Source: Phycisphaerales bacterium | GTDB taxonomy: Bacteria > Planctomycetota > Phycisphaerae > Phycisphaerales > UBA1924 | Length of the DNA stretch: 64,000 bases | Direction of reading: 5' to 3' | Assembly: GCA_020845755.1 (NCBI GenBank) | Contig: JADLFE010000019.1 | Span: 1 to 64,000 of the forward strand | Notes under the pieces: generated by a model | Database searches by the model: none | What the model was told of the DNA's origin: nothing | What the model saw: the letters and a program-made list of their open reading frames with translations, nothing else | Shown: positions 36,868 to 46,201 of the stretch, piece by piece | Layout: each line of letters opens with the position of its first letter | Numbering within the stretch: position 1 is the stretch's first letter | Program-made: the position numbers and the translations under genes

Positions 36868-37682
36868 GAGCGATCGACCTCACGCGCGACGGGGCGGGCG
36901 GCCTGGCGCGGCGCGGGCGTCGGCGCCGCGGCGCTCATATGCGAGATCAGACGCTCCATCACCCGGCTGGAATCATCGACGATCTCCTCGATGCGCCGGC
37001 GATAGATCGCGAACATGATGGTGCAGGGGATTGCGACAATGAGCCCTTCGGCTGTGTTCACGAGTGCCATAGACATGAACGTCGCCAACTGGGTCGAGCG
37101 GGCGGCGCCGGTGAGCGTCCCGATGGTGCGGAACGCGCCGATCATGCCCACGACCGTGCCCAGCAGCCCGAGCATCGGGCCCACGGCCGCGATGATGCCG
37201 ATGAAGTCGTTCATGCGGTGCATGCGCTCGGTCTCGGCGGCGCCGGCGTCCTCGACGGATGACCGCAGTTCGAGATTGCCGAAGGCCGAGCGGCGCACAC
37301 GCTCGATCGCCATGCCCATCACGCGGGCCAGGAAACTGTCGGCATGCTCGCCGGCGCACGCACGGGCCGCCTCGTCGAGCGAGCCGCCGGCCATCGCCAC
37401 GTCGAGCTTCTGGGCCAGTTCGAGCGGAATGTGCCGAGTGCGCCGGAGGTACATGGCGTTGCGGATGATGAGGGCCAGCGCGATGATCGACATCACGATC
37501 ATCACATAACTGATGAGCCCGCCGTCTTTGATGTAGTCCCAGAGAGAAATGCCGCTCAATCCAGCGGTCGCGTCAGTCGGGGGAGAGCCTGCGGCGGGGT
37601 TGGTCGCCGCACTCGCCGGGTTGGCTGGCTGCGCGCCGGCGGTCTGTGCGAGCATGAGGAATGAAACAACCATCGACGTCAT
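36864..37682 (-). CDS. exbB: ExbB/TolQ/MotA-type proton channel protein
   Basis: 272 residues from the ATG at 37680-37682, chosen because GGAG lies 6 bases upstream; an ATG four codons earlier lacks a site. A signal-like hydrophobic start (MVVSFLMLAQTAGA) and an Ala/Pro/Asn-rich segment are followed by a first membrane helix (ISYVMIVMSIIALALIIRN). A cytoplasmic domain and the conserved channel pair (IIAAVGPMLGLLGTVVGMIGAF and MSMALVNTAEGLIVAIPCTI) complete the protein. The product should form the channel of an ExbB-ExbD motor with the two downstream ExbD proteins. The three genes overlap by 4 bases each and form one operon. Confidence 0.88.
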   Translation of the reverse strand: MTSMVVSFLMLAQTAGAQPANPASAATNPAAGSPPTDATAGLSGISLWDYIKDGGLISYVMIVMSIIALALIIRNAMYLRRTRHIPLELAQKLDVAMAGGSLDEAARACAGEHADSFLARVMGMAIERVRRSAFGNLELRSSVEDAGAAETERMHRMNDFIGIIAAVGPMLGLLGTVVGMIGAFRTIGTLTGAARSTQLATFMSMALVNTAEGLIVAIPCTIMFAIYRRRIEEIVDDSSRVMERLISHMSAAAPTPAPRQAARPVAREVDRS

Positions 37683-37894
37683 CGTGAACTCCATCGGCCA
37701 TGCGCCACTCCGCCCCGCTCCTGTCCCGTTTCGATACGCGAGACGTGCCGGGGTAGACGCGGCAATCCGGCCCGTGTTTCCTCACAGGGCGGCCTGAGAT
37801 GTACTTGTATCGGCCGGACGGGTCTTTGGAGGCAAGATCGGAGGACTTGAAAGGCAACTCCCGCCAATCAGCCCCGGAACGACGCGCCAACGCA

Positions 37895-37921
37895 AGAAAA
37901 CACCGCTCGCCGAGCGGTGTT
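37895..37921 (-). terminator. Rho-independent terminator of ftsH
   Basis: A perfect 10-base-pair stem, AACACCGCTC at 37899-37908 pairing with GAGCGGTGTT at 37912-37921, has a 3-base loop. On the minus strand it is followed by TTTTCTTG. It lies about 20 bases after the ftsH stop codon. Confidence 0.8.
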
Positions 37922-37941
37922 GGTGTGGCATTGGATCCGGC

Positions 37942-39951
37942 TCAGGCCGGGCTCGGGAGCGCGCCCGCCGGCGGCTCGGGGTCCGGGGCCGAAGGCGGCG
38001 CCTGGGCGGCGCGTCGCTTGTTTTCGGCCAGCAGCAGGTCCTCGACGGTCGCGCGGTCCAGTTTCCCGTCCTTGATCAGACGCGACACGTCGTCCGACGT
38101 GAGCGTCTCATACTTCAGCAACGCCTCGGCGACCGAAACAACCTTGTCCCAGTTGGCCTCGATGATCCGCTTGGCGTCCGCGTAGGCCTCGTCGATCAGG
38201 CGGCGGACTTCCGAGTCGACCATCTTGGCGGTGTCCTCGCTGAACTCCTTGTCTGGCATGAACATCTCGCGGGTATCCGCGCCTTCGTAGCGCACGAAGC
38301 CGAGCTTGTCGCTCATGCCCCATTCGAGGATCATCTTGCGGGCGAGGTTGGTGACCTGAGCGATGTCCATGGCGGCGCCGGAGGCGACATCTCCGGTGGC
38401 CTTTTCTTCGGCGATGCGCCCGCCGCAGAGCACGCGCATCGTCGCGAGGAGCCACTTGCGGGCGTAGCCCCAGCGGTCTTTCTCGGGGAGCGAGAACGTC
38501 GCACCCATCGCCTGGCCGCGCGGGATGATCGTGACCTTGTGGAGCGGGTCGGCGTCGGGGAGCATGGTCTGGAGGACGGCGTGCCCGGCCTCGTGATACG
38601 CCGTCGCGCGATTCTCGATCGCGTCGGGCTTGCGGCTGCGCTGGGCGCGACCGAACTTCACCTTGTCTCGCGCCTCCTCGAGGTCTTCGTGCTCGATGAA
38701 GTCCTTGTTGTGCATGGTGGCGTTGATGGCGGCCTCGTTAATGATGGCGGCCAGGTCCGCGCCGCTGAACATCGGCGTACCACGCGCCACCTTTTCAAGG
38801 TTCACGTCCGGGCCGAGTTTCACCTTCTTGCAATGGACCTTGAGGATCTCGAGGCGGCCCTTCACGTCCGGGAGTGGGACGACGATCTGGCGATCGAAGC
38901 GCCCGGGGCGCGTCAGGGCGGGGTCGAGCACGTCGGCGCGGTTGGTGGCGGCAACGACGATCACACCGTCGGTCGAGTTGAAGCCGTCCATCTCGACGAG
39001 GATGGCGTTGAGGGTCTGCTCGCGTTCCTCGTGCCCGCCGCTTGTGAACCCGCCGCCGCGGCGACGCCCGACCGCGTCGATCTCATCGAGGAAGATGATG
39101 CAGGGAGCGGATTCCTTTGCCTGCTTGAAGAGATCGCGGACGCGCGAGGCACCAACGCCGACGAACATCTCGACGAAGTCCGAGCCGGAGATCGAGAAGA
39201 AGGGAACGTCGGCTTCGCCGGCGATGGCCTTGGCCAGCAGCGTCTTGCCGCAGCCGGGCTCGCCCACGAGGAGCACGCCGCGCGGGATGCGCCCGCCGAG
39301 CTTGGTGAACTTCTTGGGGTTCTTGAGGAACTCGATGATCTCGGTGACTTCTTCCTTGGCCTCCTCGACGCCCGCGACGTCGGAGAAGGTGACGCCGGTC
39401 ATTTCCTTGGTGAGCGTGCGGTGGCGCGACTTGCCGAAGTTGCCGAGCACTCCACCGCCGCCGCCCGCGCCGCGCAGCCCGCGCGAAATGATCATCCACA
39501 GCGCGATGATGAGGAAGAACGGCCCGAAGACCAGGAGCAGGAGCATCCAGGGCGAGGAACTCCGGCTCTTGACGTCGCCGTGGGTGACTTCGTACACGTG
39601 ATCGACGACGGTCTTGCTGGAAGCGGCATTGAGCGGGATCATGACGACACGCTCGCCCGGCTGCGGACCGTCGAGACGCTTGCGCGCTATCACCGCGTCG
39701 TCGCGCACCTCGACGGTGCCGGGAACGATCTCGCGGTTCTTCACGAGGGTTTCGAAGTCGGCCAGCGTAATGGTGTCGCCGCGACCGCCGGAGTTGATGA
39801 GCATCATCAGGACCAACGCGATGATAATGAAGGTGGCCACGCCGAAAAGCCCGCGGCTTGGTGGCATGCCACGACGCTCGCCCTCGGGCCCGGGCTTGCC
39901 CGGCGGGGTCTTTTGCGGACCGTTGTTGCGGGAGGGCCCGTCACTGCTCAT
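37942..39951 (-). CDS. ftsH: ATP-dependent zinc metalloprotease FtsH
   Basis: 669 residues from the ATG at 39949-39951. Two membrane segments (about 36-53 and 135-156) flank a short periplasmic domain. The AAA module follows, with Walker A GEPGCGKT (230-237), Walker [10 protein letters not shown] (284-292) and the second region of homology ([20 protein letters not shown]). The zinc protease motif is HEAGH at 453-457. It degrades membrane and short-lived cytosolic proteins. A Pro/Gly-rich cytoplasmic N-terminus of about 30 residues precedes the first helix. The start is uncertain: in-frame GTG and ATG codons at 40072 and 40060 would add up to 41 residues, but none has a good ribosome-binding site. 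It ends in a strong terminator. Confidence 0.95.
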   Translation of the reverse strand: MSSDGPSRNNGPQKTPPGKPGPEGERRGMPPSRGLFGVATFIIIALVLMMLINSGGRGDTITLADFETLVKNREIVPGTVEVRDDAVIARKRLDGPQPGERVVMIPLNAASSKTVVDHVYEVTHGDVKSRSSSPWMLLLLVFGPFFLIIALWMIISRGLRGAGGGGGVLGNFGKSRHRTLTKEMTGVTFSDVAGVEEAKEEVTEIIEFLKNPKKFTKLGGRIPRGVLLVGEPGCGKTLLAKAIAGEADVPFFSISGSDFVEMFVGVGASRVRDLFKQAKESAPCIIFLDEIDAVGRRRGGGFTSGGHEEREQTLNAILVEMDGFNSTDGVIVVAATNRADVLDPALTRPGRFDRQIVVPLPDVKGRLEILKVHCKKVKLGPDVNLEKVARGTPMFSGADLAAIINEAAINATMHNKDFIEHEDLEEARDKVKFGRAQRSRKPDAIENRATAYHEAGHAVLQTMLPDADPLHKVTIIPRGQAMGATFSLPEKDRWGYARKWLLATMRVLCGGRIAEEKATGDVASGAAMDIAQVTNLARKMILEWGMSDKLGFVRYEGADTREMFMPDKEFSEDTAKMVDSEVRRLIDEAYADAKRIIEANWDKVVSVAEALLKYETLTSDDVSRLIKDGKLDRATVEDLLLAENKRRAAQAPPSAPDPEPPAGALPSPA

Positions 39952-40214
39952 CAACACACCACCCGTGGGTTCGAGGATTGAGTCGGGCCGGGCGGCAGCA
40001 AACAACGTGCGCACCGCACGCCCGATCGCCGCCAGCAGCCACCCATGTCCGGTCTTTGTCATGAACGTGGACACCCTTCGTACACTCTTCGGCCTTTGGT
40101 GCCCGCGGATGCACCCGCGGGTTCCCGGACGCTCGAATTAGGGTAGGCGGGGTGCGGAAACCGACCGACCGCGAAGGGTTCGGGTAGGGATTTCGCCCGC
40201 GACAAGGCGTGCCT

Positions 40215-40775
40215 TCACCAGCCGGTGCGGAGTTCATGAACAATGTCGCGGGCCAGGGTCTGAACTGCGTTCTGCTGGCCCACGCCGATCCGCTCGCCCA
40301 CCCCGTTGGCCGGAATGAAGGTCTCCGATGCGGCGAAGTTGCGCCGCGCGGAGATGACCTGACCCGAGCGGTTATCCTTGAACTCGAAATCGATGCGGAC
40401 CGTGACGATCTGCTCCTGCGTCAGGCCGGTAAACGGGGCGCGGCTGAGCGTACCAAGGTCAGCCGACGTCAGCGTGCCCGAGAGCGTCGCGTCGGCCGTG
40501 CCGGTCGAGACCACGGTCCACGTGGTCGTGCGCTGGATTTCCTTGATGATCGCCTCGGTGAGTTGGGCGTCGAGCCCGGCCTCGAACGTGCTGTTGTTGA
40601 AGATCGGAACCGCAACGGTGCGGATCGATTCGTCGTAGGTCGAATTGAACGAATAGCCCTTGGTGGGATCGGTGGTGCAGGCCGAGAGGCACGCGAGCAA
40701 CGCGACATTCAGCGTGATCGCAGTACGGCGCGTCATCATCGAGGCGACGGCGGCGGAGGGCGCAGGCTGCTTCAC
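40215..40775 (-). CDS. lptE: LptE-like outer-membrane lipoprotein
   Basis: 186 residues. The N-terminus has a lipoprotein signal with lipobox LSAC (ALLACLSACTTD). The mature part reads KGYSFNSTYDESIRTVAVPIFNN, then LDAQLTEAIIKEIQRTTTW, the pattern of the LptE/RlpB family that plugs LptD to insert lipopolysaccharide. The start is GTG, overlapping the stop of the BamD-like gene (GTGA). In-frame ATGs 12-13 codons later would also leave a lipoprotein signal. With its neighbour it points to an outer membrane built by Bam and Lpt machinery. The family match is by pattern, and sequence identity in this family is low. Confidence 0.75.
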   Translation of the reverse strand: MKQPAPSAAVASMMTRRTAITLNVALLACLSACTTDPTKGYSFNSTYDESIRTVAVPIFNNSTFEAGLDAQLTEAIIKEIQRTTTWTVVSTGTADATLSGTLTSADLGTLSRAPFTGLTQEQIVTVRIDFEFKDNRSGQVISARRNFAASETFIPANGVGERIGVGQQNAVQTLARDIVHELRTGW

Positions 40776-41917
40776 TTGGCACCTTCCTTCTTCGCGTCGG
40801 ACGCGGGCTCCGGCTTGGGGTCGTTCTTCGGCGCGTCACCGGCGGCGGGCTGCGCGGGCGTCGCGTCGGCGGGAATCGTCGGCGTGGCTTCCTTCTCTTT
40901 CACCCAGCCGTGCTCGAGCATGAGGTCGTAGGCGATGCTCGCGGCGACGGTGCGCGGATGCGAGCGGCGCAGCCGGTTGAGCGTGAAGCGTGCGGATACA
41001 TCGTCGCCCTGCCTGAAATACCAACGCGCCTTTTCCAGTTTCTGCGAGGCGATTGACTCGTCGAGGCGTGCTGAGAGCGCGTCGCTCATACCCGCTCGTT
41101 CGGCCTCGGCGGGGTACTGCTCGGCGAAATTCTTGATGAGCGAGCGGGCCTCAACGAGACCCGAGGCGTCGTAACTGGGGCCCTTGAACTGGCCGATGCT
41201 CGCGTAGGCACGACGCTGCATGGCACGCTGGCGGTACTCGCTGGTGGGAAAGTTGTGCAGGAAAACATCGTACATCTCCGACGCCTGCGTCAGGTCACGC
41301 ACCTGGTAGTAATGATCCGCCAGGAACAGGCACGCCTCCTCGGCGATGCGGCTCCCGGGCAGGCGCTCCTGCACACGCACCAGCAACTCCGCGCCCAAGC
41401 CCGTCGCGTCCTCCAGACGCATCCAGAAGATCTTGGTCTTCAGGCCCGTGAGATAGCGCTTGCCGATGTCGAACTCGCGCTCCACCGCCTTGGGGAATTC
41501 GACCGACGCAGGGAACTGCTTGATGACCGCCTCGTAGTCGTACAGAGCCCACCACTCGCTGTTGGTCGCCACGCGGGCGTCACCTCGAAGCAGGTAGGCC
41601 TCGGCCAAGAACGGGCTGGTGGAAAATTCGTTCTCATCCAGCCAGTCCGACAGGAGCGAGCGGGCTTCCTTGGCGTTGCCCTCGGCGAGCAGGGCTCGGC
41701 AGCGGTCCATGAGTTGGCCGTCCGCCGGTCGTGACTCGTCTGGCGCCGTGGCCATCCACCCCTGCGAAGGATCGAGGGTCAGGTCTGGCTGCGCGAGTGC
41801 GGAATTCAGGCACGCGGCGAGGGCCAGTGCAAAAACGGCGACGGATCGCTGCGTGAGCGATCCATCACCGTGCTCTGATCCCGCGTTGGTCGCTCGGTGG
41901 TTCATCACCACAAGCAT
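40772..41917 (-). CDS. BamD-like tetratricopeptide protein (outer-membrane assembly)
   Basis: 381 residues. A signal-like hydrophobic segment (SVAVFALALAACLNSALAQ) is followed by five or more helical repeats of tetratricopeptide type. Typical strings are AEAYLLRGDARVA, YDYEAVIKQFPASVEFPKAV, ACLFLADHYYQ and MYDVFLHNFPTSEYRQRAM. This is the layout of BamD/YfiO, which recruits outer-membrane proteins to BamA. ACLNS is not a clear lipobox context, so lipidation is uncertain. The C-terminal 40 residues are Lys/Pro/Ala-rich. The exact start is uncertain (ATG 41917 or the ATG four codons later). It is coupled to the LptE-like gene by a 4-base overlap. Confidence 0.75.
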   Translation of the reverse strand: MLVVMNHRATNAGSEHGDGSLTQRSVAVFALALAACLNSALAQPDLTLDPSQGWMATAPDESRPADGQLMDRCRALLAEGNAKEARSLLSDWLDENEFSTSPFLAEAYLLRGDARVATNSEWWALYDYEAVIKQFPASVEFPKAVEREFDIGKRYLTGLKTKIFWMRLEDATGLGAELLVRVQERLPGSRIAEEACLFLADHYYQVRDLTQASEMYDVFLHNFPTSEYRQRAMQRRAYASIGQFKGPSYDASGLVEARSLIKNFAEQYPAEAERAGMSDALSARLDESIASQKLEKARWYFRQGDDVSARFTLNRLRRSHPRTVAASIAYDLMLEHGWVKEKEATPTIPADATPAQPAAGDAPKNDPKPEPASDAKKEGAK

Positions 41918-41982
41918 ACCGCGGCGGGTGCGGGCGGAAATCTGGCCCCCGGCCCCGGAACCCGGGGGGCCTCAGGGAAAAC

Positions 41983-42768
41983 TCACCGGCGCCGGCGGCG
42001 AGCGGCCGCCAACACGCCCATGCCCATCAACGCCCCCGTGCCCGGACCGGGAACCTGCCCGATCTCGTAGCGGAGGCGAATGTAATTGACACCCTGGCCG
42101 ATCTCGATCTGCGTCACCCCGCCGTCCTTGCCGCCCCACGGGCTCGAGACGCTCTTGTTGAGAATCGACTTGGACGAATAGAAACTGTCACCGCCGTCGC
42201 GGCTAAGCGAGACCGTGGCGGCAAAGAGCGGGATCTTCCCGTCGGCCGACTGGAAGTTGATGGGGTCGATGACGCCCACGTTCCAGGTCCAGAAGTCAAA
42301 GGTCTCGTTGCCGATCATCACGCCTGAGGGCATCAGGTCCTGCCCGTCGCTGGTCATGTAGAGAACCGTGACGACGTTCTTGGAGGCGAGCACCTGCTCG
42401 TCCCACGACACCATCACGTCGCCGCGCGAGCCGTTGATCAACTGCCCGTTGCGGTTCTCGCCGATGGAGGTCCACCCCGTGTTCACCTTGACCGAAGCGC
42501 CAGAGCCGCCGGTGTTCACGAACACCTTGCTCCCGTTGCTCCCGTACATCGGGATGGAGAACGAGGCCACGTCCTCGCCCTTCACGCTCCCGCCGATGCC
42601 GTCACGGGTCGTAAACCCGCCGAGGTCGACGGACCCGACGCCCGAGATACCGGTCGCGTCGGTGTTCTGCCCGACCGAACCGGACTCGATATTCACCCCG
42701 CCTGCCAGCGCCGCGGGCGCCAGCATGGTCAGGCCCGCCAAGGCCACCATCAACGTCGTTCGGGACAT
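41983..42768 (-). CDS. Secreted protein with PEP-CTERM-like tail (PGPG variant)
   Basis: 261 residues starting at the ATG with GAGAGGG upstream. A signal peptide (MSRTTLMVALAGLTMLAPAA) is followed by a Gly/Ser/Asn-rich beta-type domain, then the tail QVPGPGTGALMGMGVLAAAR and four more Arg. The tail has the three parts of a PEP-CTERM sorting signal, with PGPG in place of PEP. The middle shows VTVLYMTSDGQDL, NETFDFWTWNVGVIDP and GVNYIRLRYEIG. It is unrelated in its main domain to the two paralogues at 3-5 kb. Function is unknown; export is inferred. Confidence 0.8.
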   Translation of the reverse strand: MSRTTLMVALAGLTMLAPAALAGGVNIESGSVGQNTDATGISGVGSVDLGGFTTRDGIGGSVKGEDVASFSIPMYGSNGSKVFVNTGGSGASVKVNTGWTSIGENRNGQLINGSRGDVMVSWDEQVLASKNVVTVLYMTSDGQDLMPSGVMIGNETFDFWTWNVGVIDPINFQSADGKIPLFAATVSLSRDGGDSFYSSKSILNKSVSSPWGGKDGGVTQIEIGQGVNYIRLRYEIGQVPGPGTGALMGMGVLAAARRRRR

Positions 42769-43210
42769 GAGAAACCCTCTCGTCTGCATCACCGCCGGCG
42801 CGGCCCGCTCCATTGCGCCAACCCCGGCTGTGTTGTTCCAACTCCCCGGACGCCGACCAGAGCACGGCCAGCGCGCGGCCCGGAATATCCGTGCCGCCAC
42901 CTCCAACATGCACCGCATCCACGGAAAATCCAGTACGACCCGCAAATCCTCTGCAAATTCCGGCGATCTCGGACCCGCGATTTCCTCCATCTTTTCCTTG
43001 CATCTCCGAGAACCTGTGGCACCTTTCCTTTGATCCGCCCGGACGATGCCACGCGCCATCACGCCGACCGGGCACCTCTCCACCACCGCTCTCCTCTCTG
43101 GGCTCGTCCACCACGTCGACATTCGACGACCGGCGACGCTCTCGCTTGCACATCCGACGCCCGCGCCCGTTTACGCATACCCCCGCGCGTGCTTGTAGGA
43201 TGGCGACCCC
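42769..43210. other. Divergent intergenic region
   Basis: A 440-base spacer between the PEP-CTERM-like gene (minus) and the LysR gene (plus). Open frames crossing it are extensions of neighbouring genes or lack start signals. TAGGAT at 43196-43201 fits a -10 box for the LysR gene. Nothing else is supported. Confidence 0.55.
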
Positions 43211-44101
43211 GTGGAACTCACCACCCTCAGATACTTCCGCTCGATCGCCTCCGCCGGGCACCTCACGCGCGCGGCCCAGTCGCTGGGCGTAACGCAGCCG
43301 GCGCTGTCGGCCATGGTCAAGAAACTCGAGCGCGAGGTCGGCACTCCCCTCCTCCATCGCACACCTCGCGGCGTGGAACTGACCGAAGCGGGACGCCTCT
43401 TTCTGATTCACGCCGACGACGCTATCCGCCGCGCCGACCAGGCCTTGGCCGCGGTCCGACAACTGATGGGACTGGAGCGCGGCACCATCCGCGTGGGCGG
43501 CGGAGCGACCGCGATCACCTACCTCCTGCCGCCCGCGGTTTCGGAGATCCGCAAGAAGCACGCCGGCCTGCGCTTCTTCATCCGCGAGGCGGGTTCCTCG
43601 GCGGTGGCGGCGGCGGTCCTCTCGGGCGAACTCGACCTTGGGATCGTCACGCTCCCGATCACGCTGGCGGGCGCGGACGAATTGCTCCGCACCCCGCTCG
43701 TGGCGGATCAATTGCGATTGATCGTGCCGCCGAAACACCCGCTGGCGGGCAAGCGCGTCTTCCGCTGGAGCGAACTGGCGGGGGCCGACGTGGTGGCGTT
43801 CGAGGCTGGTTCCGCGGTGCGGGATGTCATCGATCGCGCGGCCGCGGACGCGGGCGCGAGCCTCAACATCGTGATGGAACTCCGCTCCATCGAATCAATC
43901 AAACAGATGGTGAGGGCCGGCATCGGCGTTGGGTTCGTCAGCCGGTTCGCGCTGGGGACTGAAGAGGGATTGTCTTGTAAGGACTCCGGATTTTCGCGCC
44001 AGATGGCGATCGTGCGTCGGCGTGATCGAGACCTGGCCCCGGCTGCTCGCGCGTTCCACGATTCGCTCCTCCGTTTGTCGCGCGCAAACGCACGGGATTG
44101 A
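43211..44101 (+). CDS. LysR-family transcriptional regulator
   Basis: 296 residues, the normal length. The N-terminal winged helix-turn-helix is typical (LRYFRSIASAGHLTRAAQSL, VTQPALSAMVKKLEREVG, LLHRTPRGVELTEAG). An effector-binding domain with two Rossmann-like lobes follows (TIRVGGGATAITYLLPPAV, GELDLGIVTLP, RAGIGVGFVSRFAL). The start is GTG; TAGGAT 9 bases upstream suggests a leaderless mRNA. LysR regulators usually control an adjacent or divergent gene. Here the neighbours are a PEP-CTERM-like gene (divergent) and the PAS-LuxR cluster (downstream). The effector is unknown. Confidence 0.9.
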   Translation: MELTTLRYFRSIASAGHLTRAAQSLGVTQPALSAMVKKLEREVGTPLLHRTPRGVELTEAGRLFLIHADDAIRRADQALAAVRQLMGLERGTIRVGGGATAITYLLPPAVSEIRKKHAGLRFFIREAGSSAVAAAVLSGELDLGIVTLPITLAGADELLRTPLVADQLRLIVPPKHPLAGKRVFRWSELAGADVVAFEAGSAVRDVIDRAAADAGASLNIVMELRSIESIKQMVRAGIGVGFVSRFALGTEEGLSCKDSGFSRQMAIVRRRDRDLAPAARAFHDSLLRLSRANARD

Positions 44102-44352
44102 TCTCGCATGTAACACTCGGGGACTCCCCCGAACTGGGCTCACCGCACGCTTGTCACCACTATCGAGCGGACGCCGCGAATGAGTGATAACCCCTATTTT
44201 GTGGATTTGGTCATCCTTATTGCAATATTGTCTTTGAATCGATGCTGTCCGATAATCAGACAGTTTTTCCTCTTTTCTTCAATTCGACCGGCCGATATTT
44301 TCATAAAGTGTCCGAGAGTCGGCTGGCTCCAACTCATGCTCGGGGACATCCA

Positions 44353-45105
44353 ATGGATAACGCTGCTTTCACACCCGAGGTCGGGGGCGCAAGTGTCCGT
44401 ACCAGCGCGACAGCAAGCGTGCCGGCGAATACTGCGACCGAGGTGCAACGACAATTGCCCGATGCAGCACGCGCGGTGTTCGAGGCCATGGCCGCGGATC
44501 CCTTTGTAGGTGTAGCGGTGCTGAGCGGCGGCGGTCGCATCGAGTACATGAACGATCAGTGCGCCCGCAAATTCGTAGGCCCGGACGCGAAGGCCGCGCC
44601 GCTGGTCGGACGAACACTGGCGGAGTGTTTCCCCACGGAATGCGCCCAGGAGAGCCAGGACGCGATGCATCGCGTGCTGGCGAACCATCGGGCCGTCAGC
44701 CGGCGAAAACTCTGGCTGGGTTCGCAGTTGTTCATCAACTACTCGTATCTCGCGGAACTCCCGGGTTCTTCGCTGCGCGGCGCGTTCCTGATGATGGTGC
44801 ACTCGGTGGGCGGCGACGCTCGCTCGATCCCCAGCGGGCCGGAGGTGGAGCGTCTGGAATCCGGCGTGGTGCGCCTCGGCAAACTGGATTGCCTCACGCC
44901 GCAGGAACTCCGCGTCATGGCCCTGATCGGGGCCGGTCTCAGCGTGCGCGAGACGGCGAAGGCTCTGCACCGGGCCGAGAAGACGGTCGAATCCCACTGC
45001 GTCTCGATCCACCGCAAGTTGAAGATCTCCGATCGGGTGGAGATGGCGACACTGGCCCACCAGGCCGGGCTCACGGTGGACGACGCCGATCGCAGGCGGG
45101 TGTGA
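44353..45105 (+). CDS. PAS-LuxR regulator, copy 1 of 4
   Basis: 250 residues from the ATG with GGGGA upstream. A PAS sensory domain (about 30-145; VAVLSGGGRIEYMN, LVGRTLAECFP) is followed by a LuxR/NarL-type helix-turn-helix (about 172-235; LTPQELRVMALIGAG, VRETAKALHRAEKTVESHCV, SIHRKLKI). The C-terminus ends DDADRRRV. There is no phosphoreceiver domain, so it probably senses a ligand or cofactor directly. It begins a run of four related genes on one strand. The preceding 170 bases are AT-rich; a small stem followed by T5 lies at 44245-44268, and an AACCCCTA element at about 44189. Confidence 0.85.
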   Translation: MDNAAFTPEVGGASVRTSATASVPANTATEVQRQLPDAARAVFEAMAADPFVGVAVLSGGGRIEYMNDQCARKFVGPDAKAAPLVGRTLAECFPTECAQESQDAMHRVLANHRAVSRRKLWLGSQLFINYSYLAELPGSSLRGAFLMMVHSVGGDARSIPSGPEVERLESGVVRLGKLDCLTPQELRVMALIGAGLSVRETAKALHRAEKTVESHCVSIHRKLKISDRVEMATLAHQAGLTVDDADRRRV

Positions 45106-45272
45106 TGTCCGTCGCGCCGCCCGGCCAGGGGCTCGATTCGCCCCCTCGCCACAAGGCCGATCCGACCTCTCGATTCGGACGCGCGGCGTTGAGTGTTCGG
45201 ATTCCGGATCACGCTTCAGAGGCGACTCTCCCCGCATGGCGTGCGATTGCCGCTTCAAGGACGAGCCCGAAG

Positions 45273-46043
45273 ATGAGTACAACAAACCAACACGCGGCAC
45301 GAGCGAACCCTGCTCTCGTGCACTCCTTCGCCCGGGCGGGCGTCATGGACTTCTTCACTCCGGCAACCAATTCCGACGAGGTGCACCGCCGCTTTCCCGA
45401 GGTTGCACGGGCGTTCTTTGAGATGGTGTCATTCGAACCGCTGACGGGCGTGGGAATTCTGTCGCTCGACGGGACGGTCCTCCACGTCAACGAGCAGGGG
45501 GCGAGGCTCCTGCTCCACGAGGGCGCCCGGAGCGCCGACCTGATCGGGCGGACGATGGGCGATTTTTATCCGCCCGAGATCATGCGGGAACGCATCGATG
45601 TCTTCAGAAGAATCATCGCCGAGAAACACCCGGTGCTGGTTCGCACCCTGTGGAACGGTGTGCAACTGACCAGTTGGTTCCGGCGCATCCCGACCGAACC
45701 GGGGCGGCCGGAGCGCGATGTCGTGCTGGCGCTCTCACGCCTCATTCCGGGCGACCTTCGAGCGCTTTTTCCTTCCAACCTGGCAACGCTGATATTCAGC
45801 GAACACATTCGCCTCGGGCCCCTCGACTGCCTGTCGAACCAGGAACTCCGCGTCATGGCGCTGATCGGCGCGGGGATGACGGTCCGTGAGGCGGCCAAGG
45901 CCCTGTTCCGGGCCGAGAAGACCATCGAGACGCATTGCACGGCGATCCACCGCAAACTTGGGGTGCGCGATCGCGTGGAGGTCTCCCGACTTGCCCAACG
46001 CGCGGGCCTCACGCCCGAGGACGCCGATCGGAAACGGGTGTGA
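45273..46043 (+). CDS. PAS-LuxR regulator, copy 2 of 4
   Basis: 256 residues from the ATG at 45273 with AAGGA about 10 bases upstream. The PAS domain (about 45-160) contains VGILSLDGTVLHVNEQGARL, LIGRTMGDFYPPEI and LWNGVQLTSWFRRIP. The LuxR-type helix-turn-helix (about 190-245) contains LSNQELRVMALIGAGMTVRE and FRAEKTIETHC. The tail is EDADRKRV. It is closest to copy 3, with shared blocks FFEMV, LWNG-QLT-WFRR, LIPGDLR-LFP and ELRVMALIGAGMTVRE. The residues recognising DNA are nearly the same in copies 1-3, so they may bind overlapping sites. Confidence 0.85.
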   Translation: MSTTNQHAARANPALVHSFARAGVMDFFTPATNSDEVHRRFPEVARAFFEMVSFEPLTGVGILSLDGTVLHVNEQGARLLLHEGARSADLIGRTMGDFYPPEIMRERIDVFRRIIAEKHPVLVRTLWNGVQLTSWFRRIPTEPGRPERDVVLALSRLIPGDLRALFPSNLATLIFSEHIRLGPLDCLSNQELRVMALIGAGMTVREAAKALFRAEKTIETHCTAIHRKLGVRDRVEVSRLAQRAGLTPEDADRKRV

Positions 46044-46117
46044 TGGCCGCCGGATCGCCTGCTCGGTGGACCCGAAATGGCTCCAATGCCGGAACAGTAC
46101 GATTCGAACTACCGTAC

Positions 46118-46169
46118 AGGACCTCATGGTCCTATTCGTACCATGCGCGGGACCTAGGGGATTACCCTT
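46118..46169 (+). promoter_or_regulatory. Dyad elements upstream of PAS-LuxR copy 3
   Basis: Two inverted repeats lie 33-84 bases before the gene: AGGACC-TCAT-GGTCCT at 46118-46133 and CTAGGGGATTACCCTT at 46154-46169 (GGG spaced from CCC by five bases). LuxR/NarL-type regulators bind such short dyads, so these are candidate operators, perhaps for one of the four regulators. A related CTAGGGTTTTCCCT lies before copy 4. Confidence 0.35.
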
Positions 46170-46201
46170 CGTGGATTGGATTTATTATTGAACCTTCATT
46201 A

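Noticed and set aside
44245-44268. Stem CTGTC/GACAG followed by five T, as a terminator
   Set aside because: The stem is only five base pairs with a nine-base loop. It lies in an AT-rich leader 85 bases before PAS-LuxR copy 1 and 140 bases after the LysR gene, too weak to call as a terminator or attenuator.
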